Shown piece after piece: positions 26,690 to 36,094 of a DNA stretch of 64,000 nt. This DNA comes from Flavobacteriales bacterium. Lineage in GTDB: Bacteria; Bacteroidota; Bacteroidia; Flavobacteriales_F; PHOS-HE28. The position numbers were made by a program, and so were the translations under genes. The stretch covers positions 1 through 64,000 of the forward strand of contig JACJZG010000004.1 of assembly GCA_020635715.1 (NCBI GenBank), in the 5' to 3' direction. The stretch's first letter is position 1, and each line of letters begins with the position of its first letter. The notes beneath the pieces were generated by a model. That model saw only the letters and a list, made by a program, of their open reading frames with translations, ran no database searches and was not told the DNA's origin.

Positions 26690-26925
26690 ACCCGCAGGGG
26701 CGAAGCAGCTACAGCGTACAACCCGTCCGGCGGCACGACCCACAACCCAACGGCAACGTGTCCGTAGAGGTGCTCGATGCTTCTGGTCGCTGCGTTCTGC
26801 GTGCCGTGCGAGGCATCAGCAGCGGCTTGGTGAACTTGGACGCGTCGTCCTTGGCACCTGGTGCCTATGCGGTGCGATACACCGATGGAGCGCGCCCGAT
26901 AAGCCAGCGCTTGATCATTGAGTAG
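26690..26925 (+). pseudogene. Orphan T9SS sorting-domain fragment
   Basis: The frame reads NGNVSVEVLDASGRCVLRAV, then SSGLVNLDASSLAPGAYAVRY and finishes ISQRLIIE before a stop. That is the carboxy half of a T9SS type A sorting domain (strand, GR turn, 'L.PGAY.VR' strand). No passenger protein is attached in frame upstream; the preceding sequence on this strand is the reverse of the oxidoreductase fragment. It is a cut-off gene end. Confidence 0.6.
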
Positions 26926-26958
26926 CGGTGCCTGGGGCTCAGGAAAGAAGAGCGAGGC

Positions 26959-27220
26959 TCAGAACTCCGCGCTCTTCGGCGCCCTCGGAAAGGGGATCAC
27001 ATCCCTGTTGTTCCCCATGCCGGTAACGAACAGCACGAAGCGCTCCAGGCCCATGCCGAAACCCGCGTGCGGCACCGTGCCGAAACGGTGCGTGTCCAAG
27101 TACCACCAAAGTTCCTCAGCGGGCGCGTGCATCTCCTATGCGCGCTTCCAGCACATCGAGACGTTCCTCACGCTGGCTGCCGCCGATGATCACGTCGATG
27201 CTGGAGAAAGCGACGAGATG
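26959..27220 (-). pseudogene. 3' fragment of a second asnS (asparaginyl-tRNA synthetase)
   Basis: Base-by-base comparison shows this stretch matches the last about 260 bases of the intact asnS (28950-29211), including the stop codon. It encodes, in broken frames, the motif 3 end of the synthetase (FGTVPHAGFGMGLERFVLFVTG then FPRAPKSAEF in place of FPRTPKSAEF). Around one base in eight differs, more than for a very recent copy, and small changes break the frame near 27140. Similarity stops near 27220, just before the AraC gene. Confidence 0.8.
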
Positions 27221-27232
27221 ACCTCACTTGAC

Positions 27233-28048
27233 TCATTGGCCCAGACTGGCGTCCACCATGGGTCGTATCATGTCGGCGAACCGTTTAGGCGCCTTGCCCA
27301 GGTAGTACCTCAGGTCCTTTAGCATGTGGCTCTCGTCAAAATAGCCGCATTGCAGCGCGATGTCCAGGTCGAGCTTGCGTGTTCGTTGCATATGGCTGTA
27401 CACATGGTTGAAACGGACCACGGAACAGAATTCCTTCGGGCCGAGGCCGATCTCCTTCTTGAATCGACGTTGTAAGCTGCGTTCGCTCATACCGGCAATT
27501 CGTGCCAGTTCTGAAACAGGGACGAGCCCCTTCCGCTCGCGGATATGACTTTCCAGCACTTGTATGATGCTCGATCCCATGGAGGATAACCGTTGCACGT
27601 GCTCCAGGATCGTTCCTTCGACGAGCTCGAACATGCGCAGCGGGTCATTCGTATTCCGCAGGGCTTCGTAGAGGCGTTCGGCGCGCCCGCCAAGCACCTC
27701 TCCGGGGCGGATCATCCGGCCATTGAACAATGTGACATCAAGCCCGAACAGCCGATGGAAGCCGCTGGGGTAGAAATTCGCCATCAAACAGCGGATGGGT
27801 TCGGTGTTGTAGGTGATGATGCCTTGCTCCGGCGGAACGTGCCCGCAGAATCCATCATGCCATTCCATGCGTTCTCCAGACCCATTGAAGTACAACGGTT
27901 CCCCTTCAATGATGAGCGCGAGCTTGATGTAACTGTCAGGTGCGAGCTGTTCAGGTTGGATTGGCCCTGTGAAGTGGCCGTAAGCCATCCGTGCAACGAA
28001 TGCGTTCAGAGGCGCATCAGGTCGGTGTTCGCGATAATCGACAAGCAT
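27233..28048 (-). CDS. AraC-family transcriptional regulator, paralogue 1
   Basis: About 271 residues. The amino-terminal half (REHRPDAPLNAFVARM, then PEQLAPDSYIKLALIIEGEPLYF, then GHVPPEQGI and NFYPSGFHRLFG) is a sensor domain of the DUF6597 kind. The carboxy half has the two AraC helix-turn-helix motifs: ELARIAGMSERSLQRRFKKEIGLGPKEF and LDIALQCGYFDESHMLKDLRYYLGKAPKRF. Two other paralogues lie at 40452 and 41917. The ATG at 28048 was preferred because it aligns with the start of the third paralogue; an upstream ATG at 28105 is possible. It lies downstream of the metallo-beta-lactamase gene on the same strand with a 176-base gap. The ligand is unknown. Confidence 0.85.
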   Translation of the reverse strand: MLVDYREHRPDAPLNAFVARMAYGHFTGPIQPEQLAPDSYIKLALIIEGEPLYFNGSGERMEWHDGFCGHVPPEQGIITYNTEPIRCLMANFYPSGFHRLFGLDVTLFNGRMIRPGEVLGGRAERLYEALRNTNDPLRMFELVEGTILEHVQRLSSMGSSIIQVLESHIRERKGLVPVSELARIAGMSERSLQRRFKKEIGLGPKEFCSVVRFNHVYSHMQRTRKLDLDIALQCGYFDESHMLKDLRYYLGKAPKRFADMIRPMVDASLGQ

Positions 28049-28224
28049 GCCGGGTGTATCGAGGAGAGTCGAAGAGCGATGATGGACGTGCCATATTACG
28101 GACATTCACCCGGTACTTCGTGTGCTTAAGGATGCTCCAAGGGGCCGGTGACAACGTCGGCACGAATTCGGTGGTCTCCAGCGTCCGCGGAAGGAGAGCA
28201 GGTCCGTGGAATTGGGGTCAGGGA

Positions 28225-28941
28225 TCAGTGGCCGTGCTGGTCGAGCAAGTGCAGGGTGTGGTCCAGTAGTTCGATACCACCCCACGCGCCATGTCCCGAG
28301 ATCACCGATCTGGCGTCAGGGAAGCGCGCTTGCACCACGCGTATGGTGCCTGGCCACGCCTCAAGATCGGCGTCGCCGATATGCCCCAGGTCCGTGGATT
28401 CGGTGCTTTTCACCAAGCAACCACCCATCAGTATCTGAGCGTTGGGCAGCCAGACCACGATGTTGTCCCGTGTATGGCCAGCCCCCGGATGGAAGACGGC
28501 GAACGCCACCCCATCGATCATGAACGTGGTGTCCTCCGGCACGATCACCACGGGTGCGGGCTTCCTGTGTTGCAGGGCCAGATCACGCGTGGCGGCTGTG
28601 CCAATGCACCGCACGCCGCCGCGCTGCAGCACGGGAATGCCGCCTGTGCGATCATCGTGGAAGTGCGTTGAGATACACGCCGCGACCGGTCTACCTGAAG
28701 CGAGCTTGATGTGCCGAAGCACCTTCCGTGTATTGCGGACGCCCCAGCCGGTATCGATCAACACGATGCTGTCACGGGTATGCACGATGAGCCCGTTGCT
28801 GGGAACTGGCTTTCCCTGATACTGATCGTATGTGATGTGCACCTCAACACCCGCGCAGAGACCGTGGTACTCAGGCTCCTGTGCCCGTGCCGTGCCCGCG
28901 AGCAGCACGGCCAGGACCAGTACGCCGTAGACCCGTCTCAT
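28225..28941 (-). CDS. bla: Subclass B1 metallo-beta-lactamase
   Basis: A 238-residue exported hydrolase of the B1 class, with signal peptide MRRVYGVLVLAVLLAGTARAQ. All six zinc ligands of a two-zinc B1 enzyme are present: His93, His95 and Asp97 in THFHDDRTGG, His156 in GAGHTRDN, Cys175 in GGCLVKS, and His217 in SGHGAWGG. Lys178 corresponds to the substrate-binding Lys224. The Asn233 position appears to be His (DLGHIGDAD). These enzymes hydrolyse beta-lactams, including carbapenems, in the periplasm; activity here is inferred from the intact site. The ATG lies 8 bases after the asnS stop, so both are probably on one message. No transposase or integron feature surrounds it, which suggests a resident chromosomal gene. 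Confidence 0.9.
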   Translation of the reverse strand: MRRVYGVLVLAVLLAGTARAQEPEYHGLCAGVEVHITYDQYQGKPVPSNGLIVHTRDSIVLIDTGWGVRNTRKVLRHIKLASGRPVAACISTHFHDDRTGGIPVLQRGGVRCIGTAATRDLALQHRKPAPVVIVPEDTTFMIDGVAFAVFHPGAGHTRDNIVVWLPNAQILMGGCLVKSTESTDLGHIGDADLEAWPGTIRVVQARFPDARSVISGHGAWGGIELLDHTLHLLDQHGH

Positions 28942-28949
28942 GGTACGGC

Positions 28950-30401
<1,452 letters not shown>

Positions 30402-30533
30402 GGATCAGATGATCAGCAGATCAGCGGATCAGACCATGGGAATGCCTGCCGCCGACCGAACTGGCCGCAAAGGAACGAAGCGGACCGATAAGCTTGCCAC
30501 CTGTTCCCCACGGTGGACCACCACCTGATCGTT

Positions 30534-32906
30534 TCAAGGCGTTTGGCCCTCCCTCACTGTTGTAGGTATGACGCCCCCGATATTCTGAAGGATGATATCA
30601 CGGTCATTGCCTTCACCTGTGTACATCACACGGCCGTCCATGTTCACATCCTCGTTCGTGTAGGCATCGTCCAGGGTGTTCGTAGGCACCACGCCCCCGA
30701 TGGCGAAGAGGATGGGATCACGGTCGTTGGCTTCACCCGTGTACTTCACCGAGCCATCGAAGGTGACGTCACCGGCCCAGAGCAACTTGACGCCACCCAC
30801 GGTGACTTGCGCCTCGCTGCCGTAGGTGGCGGTATTGCCATCGGTGAGGTCGATCCCGACCAGGAGCGGCCCCAGCGCGTTGTTGGCCCAGGTCATCACA
30901 CCGAGGTGGTTGCGATGCCGAAGGACCACATGGTAGGCCGCGGGATCAGCTACCAGGGAAACGGGAGAGGCACCATCCAGATCCACCACGTCTCCATCGC
31001 GTTGGATCAAAGCACTGCGGCTGCTCATCACCACGGTCGGGTCAGTGGCATCACGGAGTTCCAAAAGTACCCAATCCACGATGCGGTCCTTGGGCTGCGG
31101 GCCGTTGCTGAAGACAAGCGTTGAGGCGCTCTCACCACCACCCTGCACGAAGTCGTAGCCCAGGTCGCTGTATGGCTCCGTGGTCGGCAGCAGGCCGGCT
31201 GCACGCAGGTCGTCACGCATGCGGCCGGCGACCGCATCGTACGGACCTTGAAGGAAGGCCTTCAAGGCCAGTTGCACCCGCGAGGGCAGCAGGTAGGTGC
31301 TCATCACATCGCCGCGTCCTTGTCCACCCAGAAAGGTGCTCGCCAGCGCAGGCGGTGCAGCATAGCCATGGCTGACATCGCCGCGTCCACTCCCGCCCAG
31401 GAAGATGTTCGCGGTCGGCGGCGGCGCGTTGTAGGCGTTGCTCACATCGCCACGTCCCTGGCCTCCATGAAAGATCGCGGAATTGCCCGCGGGTGCCAGG
31501 TAGGACACGCTCGCGTCTCCGCGTCCGATACCACCCACGAACATGAATTCGAGCTCGGCAATACCGGGTCCTGTGCTGAAGGCGTCTCCACGTCCATTGC
31601 CTCCCGTGAACATATAGGCGTACGTGTCAGGATAGTTCAACGCGGAATGACCATCCCCGCGCCCTATTCCTCCGCTGAACATCGGAGTGTACACGAGAAA
31701 GTCGACATCCAGGTTCGCAATGTCCTGAACACTTGAACATGGACCTGCACCATCGGGGTCGTCCGTGACCCATGTGAGTTCAATGGTAAAACCACGTTCC
31801 GTCAAGGCAGGCGTGTAAGTGGTAATTGGATCGTTCGCGTTCGCGAAGACACCATTGCCTCCGCTCCAGGAACCCGTGCCGTTGGCAGTAGCACCTATGG
31901 ATACGGGTGCGGCTTCAATGGAATGGTACGGGCCGCCGGCATCTGCGGCCACCGACTGGTTGATCTGGACCGGTGCCGTGGCGTTAATGGCACTGCATCC
32001 ATTCTCTGCGGTCAATTGATAGTGTACCGTACCGCTGGAACTACTGCTCAGGGTTATCGCTCCGGTACTTGGAATGATCGTCATACCGGTTGCGCTGAAC
32101 GTACCTCCGGCAGCACCGAGCACCGTTGGAAATGCAGTACCCTCATTGCTGCAATATGGCGAACCCGCGTATTCCAGTGTGGCCGATGTGCATGTGCCAC
32201 TGATATTCACTTGGTCCAGAGCGATGCTGGGCCTTGAGCCGCTTCCGGTGACATCACGGGTCACCCATCGCAGTTGAACGATGGGTTGATCATCACAGAT
32301 GCCAGGAAGGGTCACACTGAACGAGGTAACACCGATCGGTGTAGTGACCGGCCCCGTTTGGGTAGCGGTTCCAGTGGTATATGTTGGGCCGCTAACGGTG
32401 GTGAAATCGCCTATGGTTCCGACGCGGAACTGCAATGTGGCCTCGTTGATCCTGGTATTCGTGCCGCCGTTGTATGGATCGCGTATCGTGGCGAGTTCAT
32501 AGTTCACAACGATGGTGGCTCTGCGCGTGGTATTGATACCAAGCGCTAGTGCTCCATTAACGGAACCGGAGTTGAGCAAGCCGATCGTGCCGTTGTAGTT
32601 GTGAACGCCTCCCGTGTTGGTGGCTGCCGTGCTGTTGGCAAGCAGGGACAGATCACCTATCGCCGGCGTTGTTTCGAAAACAGCGGACGGTACGTTGGTG
32701 ATACGCCAACCCTGCCAGCCGGTGGGATAGGATGTGCTGTTGTGTGCGACCGATCCAAAGTTCTGGTTGTACGGTAGATCCTGAACGGAAGGGTTGGTCT
32801 GTGCGTGCACGTCCCCGACAAAGAGGCCTGAAATGCACGCCAGTAACGGCCGAAGGCGCCATATGCGCAATAGGATATGGAAGGTGGCGTCCATGCTGTC
32901 GTGCAT
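30534..32906 (-). CDS. Secreted surface protein with FxGGxGRGD repeats and dockerin-like end
   Basis: A 790-residue exported protein (signal peptide with LLACISGLFVGDVHA). The front half is a beta-rich lectin-like region (VQDLPYNQNFGSVAHNSTSYPTGWQGW), followed by a bacterial Ig-like section. The middle carries six copies of F-x-GG-x-GRGD about every 20-27 residues. The end has two dockerin-like units (DVTFDGSVKYTGEANDRDPIL and DVNMDGRVMYTGEGNDRDIIL) resembling calcium-binding loops. There is no typical T9SS tail after them. It follows the FGE-like gene by 3 bases, so it is the last gene of a four-gene unit with the FG-GAP protein. I take it as a cell-surface adhesin or matrix component (inference). 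Confidence 0.75.
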   Translation of the reverse strand: MHDSMDATFHILLRIWRLRPLLACISGLFVGDVHAQTNPSVQDLPYNQNFGSVAHNSTSYPTGWQGWRITNVPSAVFETTPAIGDLSLLANSTAATNTGGVHNYNGTIGLLNSGSVNGALALGINTTRRATIVVNYELATIRDPYNGGTNTRINEATLQFRVGTIGDFTTVSGPTYTTGTATQTGPVTTPIGVTSFSVTLPGICDDQPIVQLRWVTRDVTGSGSRPSIALDQVNISGTCTSATLEYAGSPYCSNEGTAFPTVLGAAGGTFSATGMTIIPSTGAITLSSSSSGTVHYQLTAENGCSAINATAPVQINQSVAADAGGPYHSIEAAPVSIGATANGTGSWSGGNGVFANANDPITTYTPALTERGFTIELTWVTDDPDGAGPCSSVQDIANLDVDFLVYTPMFSGGIGRGDGHSALNYPDTYAYMFTGGNGRGDAFSTGPGIAELEFMFVGGIGRGDASVSYLAPAGNSAIFHGGQGRGDVSNAYNAPPPTANIFLGGSGRGDVSHGYAAPPALASTFLGGQGRGDVMSTYLLPSRVQLALKAFLQGPYDAVAGRMRDDLRAAGLLPTTEPYSDLGYDFVQGGGESASTLVFSNGPQPKDRIVDWVLLELRDATDPTVVMSSRSALIQRDGDVVDLDGASPVSLVADPAAYHVVLRHRNHLGVMTWANNALGPLLVGIDLTDGNTATYGSEAQVTVGGVKLLWAGDVTFDGSVKYTGEANDRDPILFAIGGVVPTNTLDDAYTNEDVNMDGRVMYTGEGNDRDIILQNIGGVIPTTVREGQTP
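31302..31682 (-). repeat. Six coding repeats of FxGGxGRGD
   Basis: Within the 790-residue protein, the pattern (M/I/T)F-x-GG-(I/N/Q/S)-GRGD occurs six times with spacers rich in Ala, Pro, Ser and Tyr. The glycine-Asp core could bind calcium; the RGD resembles integrin-type adhesion motifs only by chance or convergence. Confidence 0.7.
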
Positions 32907-32909
32907 CGA

Positions 32910-34484
32910 TCAAGGTGAATTCCTTACACCGCGGCCCCCACTGTCGAGATACCGTGCTGTTCGCGCCCAGCTTATCTCGCTGCGGTCGCTTACCATGTAT
33001 CGTACAGCAGAATTGCTTAACCAGCTTCCTCCGCGGAAACCTGTTACGGCGATGGCGCTGGCCCAATTGGTCGGATCCGCTTCACCAGCGGCGCTCAAGG
33101 TCCCATTCCCATGCGCGCCGGTATAAGCTCGGCCTTGTGGGCTTCCTATGGAGATCGGGCGTTCCGTGACGTTGCCAGCCATCTCCATGATGCCATACAA
33201 GCTCGCTCCGGAAGTTTCTCTGCCACTGTTGTTGGGGTGTGCAGCGAAAATTCCGACCCGGCTTGGGCCTCCAATATTGCTCGCAGTGAACACTGAGATC
33301 ACATTCCCTGCACTTGTTGCGTAATTGACCGCGATCCCTTCGGTATTCGTTCCACCATTGGCAAGTTGGTATTGGGATGTGGCGCGCGCTGTTGTTCCCC
33401 AGGGGAATTCAGTTGGTAAAGGGGTGACCGGACCGCGACAAGCTTTCTCGTACTCCAATTCGGTCATCGGCCGCAACGCGGACCAATCCAAGTAGGCGGC
33501 CAGGTCGGCAATGCTCAGGTAGTTGCAGGCGAGATCCGCACCATCATCCGGCTCCCCGTAGACGCCGTTCCCATTCAAGTTGCAGGCATAGCTGGCAGGT
33601 ACGTCTGCAAACGCGCCGGAGGTCATGATCACGATCGCGTTGCGGTTCAAGTTGCCGGTGATCAAGGCTGCAGTACCCGGAACGGCGTTGGGTGGGTTCG
33701 CAGTGCGCGAGACCTGTTGCGTGTAAGTAAGCGTGTTCAGGAAGTCCACATAACCTTGCTGACTTACCTCATATTTCATGCAATAGAAAGGGTTGAACCC
33801 TTTCGGGAATGCAGCAGGCAGTGGTCCGGTCTGGTCACCAGAGGTCCCACTCCCTGCTGCATAATATAGATACCCTGCGGTGGTGCCTACGTTGATCGCC
33901 GCTTCGCTCGTGATCGGGAACGTCGTGGTGTTGTTCGGCGCTGTGTAGAACGAACCACCCTCAAAGCCGCCACTACCTGTTCCCAAGTAATATGGGCCAC
34001 CGTTCACGTATACCATCTCCATGGCGAACACGCGGAGCTCCACCACATCCACCAGGGAGAGCACTCCTTGCGCGGCATGGTCCCAGAAGAGTTGAACACC
34101 ACTGGCATCGAGTGTGCCGTATCCGTTCGCATTCCTATACAAGAAGGCCCCTACAACGGGATTCGTAGCAGCGTTGTACGCCCCAGCGGGATCGATCAGA
34201 CCCAGATCCATGGATGTGCCCGTAGGCGTGGTGTGGCCACTGGAGGCGAGGCGAACATGTTGCCACAGACCGTTGCTGAGTTTGCATTTCGCGAAGAGCC
34301 ACGCAGCATCCCAATTCGCTACTGGGCCTCCTCGCCAACTGTTCTCCCAGCTCACATCGAACTGGATCTTTACGGTACTACCGGTGTTTTCCACCAGGGT
34401 GGTGCCGCTCACCTGGATATTGTTCGCTCGCATGGCATACATGGCCAGTGCGGCAATTCCCAAAAGGACGGTTCGTAGGTACAT
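32910..34484 (-). CDS. FGE/SUMF1-fold surface protein without catalytic cysteines (copy A)
   Basis: A 524-residue exported protein. After a signal peptide (MYLRTVLLGIAALAMYAMRA) there is a 180-residue beta domain (NNIQVSGTTLVENTGS, then WENSWRGGPVANWDAAWLFAK). The carboxy part is a formylglycine-generating-enzyme fold: FYCMKYEVSQQGYVDFLNTL, LDWSALRPMTELEYEKACRG, and RGGSWLSNSAVRYMVSDRSE. The active enzyme has two cysteines in the segment after GGS; here none are present, so it cannot make formylglycine and is probably a ligand-binding or structural variant. It lies 33 bases after copy B and 3 bases before the GRGD-repeat gene. Confidence 0.85.
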   Translation of the reverse strand: MYLRTVLLGIAALAMYAMRANNIQVSGTTLVENTGSTVKIQFDVSWENSWRGGPVANWDAAWLFAKCKLSNGLWQHVRLASSGHTTPTGTSMDLGLIDPAGAYNAATNPVVGAFLYRNANGYGTLDASGVQLFWDHAAQGVLSLVDVVELRVFAMEMVYVNGGPYYLGTGSGGFEGGSFYTAPNNTTTFPITSEAAINVGTTAGYLYYAAGSGTSGDQTGPLPAAFPKGFNPFYCMKYEVSQQGYVDFLNTLTYTQQVSRTANPPNAVPGTAALITGNLNRNAIVIMTSGAFADVPASYACNLNGNGVYGEPDDGADLACNYLSIADLAAYLDWSALRPMTELEYEKACRGPVTPLPTEFPWGTTARATSQYQLANGGTNTEGIAVNYATSAGNVISVFTASNIGGPSRVGIFAAHPNNSGRETSGASLYGIMEMAGNVTERPISIGSPQGRAYTGAHGNGTLSAAGEADPTNWASAIAVTGFRGGSWLSNSAVRYMVSDRSEISWARTARYLDSGGRGVRNSP

Positions 34485-34517
34485 GGGGAGTGGATCGTTT
34501 TGTTCGTGGTTCTTTGT

Positions 34518-36071
34518 TCAAGGTGCGGTGCGTACCCCTCGGCCACCGGTGGAAGGGAGCCGGTTAGGATTCCCCCCGACCGCTGCGAAGCGATCAGAGA
34601 CCCGGAGATAAGTGATGTTGGCGATAGGAACACTGAAGGCTCCGCCACGCGAACCGCAGGCATCCAGGTTGCCGATCCATGAGTTCACGTCTGCTTCACC
34701 AAGAGTCGTCAGGGCTCCGTTGCCATGCAAGCCGGAATAGTAGGATCCGTCAAGGCTCTGAATGCGCTCATACACATTCCCCGATAGGTCCATGGCACCG
34801 TAGTACCCCGCACCCGCGGTCATGCGGTTGGAATTGGAAGGGTTTGCCGCGAAGATCCCGACCCGCGTCAAGCTTCCGCTTGCGCCGCTCGCATTGCCTG
34901 CTGAACTGCTATATCCTGTGAGGACGCTCTCATCAGCGGCGCCAACATTGCCCAGGGTCATTGCACCGGTGTTGATGGTCGCCATGCCCCAGGCGTACTC
35001 GTTGGGAGTAGGAGGCAACGGGCCGCGACAGGCCTTTTCGAATTCGAGTTCGGACATGGGGCGCAGCCCGCTCCAGTCCAGGTATGCCAGTATATCGGAC
35101 CAGCCGAGGTAGTTGCAGGCCAGACATTGCCCATCGGAGGCCTCACCTCCCGTTCCGTTCCCATTCCCGTCACAGGAGAATTGGAGGGTTGCCGTGGCGT
35201 CGATGATCGCGTCGCACCGGATCCCGTTCCGGTTGAAAACACCAATTCCATTGCTCATGACATACACGTTCGTCACGCTGGTGATGCCATCGGAGAGATC
35301 GGTCGCCGTCCGGGCGTTCTGCTGGGGACGTGTCAGGGTGTTGAGGAAGTCGACATACTGCTGCTGACTGATCTCGTATTTCCCGCAGTAATAGGCGTTG
35401 TAGCCGTTGGGGTATGTGGCTACCGGGGCCTGTGTTCCTGTGGGATGCCCACCGGCTTCACCGCCGAGGGTTCCAGGTCCGTTCCCATTGCCCGGGGTGT
35501 TGGCCGTTGCGGTGAAGATCGTGGTCAATGTGAAGGCGTTGGTTTCCGTACCGCCCGACCCTGCAGCGAATGGGCCTTGGTTCACATACACCATTTCGAT
35601 GGCGAAGACCCGTACCTCCGTGATGTCGTTGTAGGTGAGGATGCCTTGCGCGACGTAGTCCCACTTCAGTTGAACACCGGTCGCGGAGAAAGTGCCGGTG
35701 CCATCCGCATCACGGCGGATGAAGACACCGATCGTGGGATTGGTCACCGGATCCGCAGCGGCACCGGGCGTGAGCAGACCCTGGTCGATGAGGCTGCCAC
35801 CCGCTGGCACATGCCCACTGGTGGCCAGTTGAACGTGCCTCCAAAGACCATTGCTGTACTTGAACTTCACGAAGACCCAGGCGGCATCCCAGTTGGCCAC
35901 GCCACCGCCGCGCCAGCTGTTCTCCCAGCTGATGTCGAACTGCACCATCACCTCACTGCCCGTGTTGCCGGTGAGGGTGGTATTCGATACCTGGATGTTG
36001 TTGGCGGCAGCGGGCTTGATACCTCCCACGCAAAGCGCGAGGAAAATGCCAGTGAAGAGCTTCGTTCTCAT
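34518..36071 (-). CDS. FGE/SUMF1-fold surface protein without catalytic cysteines (copy B)
   Basis: A 517-residue paralogue of the next gene in the operon. The signal peptide (MRTKLFTGIFLALCVGGIKPAAA) precedes the same beta domain (NNIQVSNTTLTGNTGSEVMVQFD), and the FGE fold is marked by YYCGKYEISQQQYVDFLNTL, LDWSGLRPMSELEFEKACRG and CGSRGGAFSVPIANITYLRVSDR. The catalytic cysteine pair is absent after the RGG motif, as in copy A. I chose the ATG at 36071; the next one upstream (36095) would overlap the FG-GAP stop. It lies 23 bases after the FG-GAP gene. The tandem arrangement suggests two surface proteins with different ligands rather than sulfatase maturation. Confidence 0.85.
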   Translation of the reverse strand: MRTKLFTGIFLALCVGGIKPAAANNIQVSNTTLTGNTGSEVMVQFDISWENSWRGGGVANWDAAWVFVKFKYSNGLWRHVQLATSGHVPAGGSLIDQGLLTPGAAADPVTNPTIGVFIRRDADGTGTFSATGVQLKWDYVAQGILTYNDITEVRVFAIEMVYVNQGPFAAGSGGTETNAFTLTTIFTATANTPGNGNGPGTLGGEAGGHPTGTQAPVATYPNGYNAYYCGKYEISQQQYVDFLNTLTRPQQNARTATDLSDGITSVTNVYVMSNGIGVFNRNGIRCDAIIDATATLQFSCDGNGNGTGGEASDGQCLACNYLGWSDILAYLDWSGLRPMSELEFEKACRGPLPPTPNEYAWGMATINTGAMTLGNVGAADESVLTGYSSSAGNASGASGSLTRVGIFAANPSNSNRMTAGAGYYGAMDLSGNVYERIQSLDGSYYSGLHGNGALTTLGEADVNSWIGNLDACGSRGGAFSVPIANITYLRVSDRFAAVGGNPNRLPSTGGRGVRTAP

Positions 36072-36094
36072 GGTGGGGATGTACTTCCGTTCCA

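Noticed and set aside
32910..36071. Formylglycine-generating enzymes and sulfatase maturation
   Set aside because: Both lack the catalytic cysteines after the RGG motif, and no sulfatase is encoded in the window.
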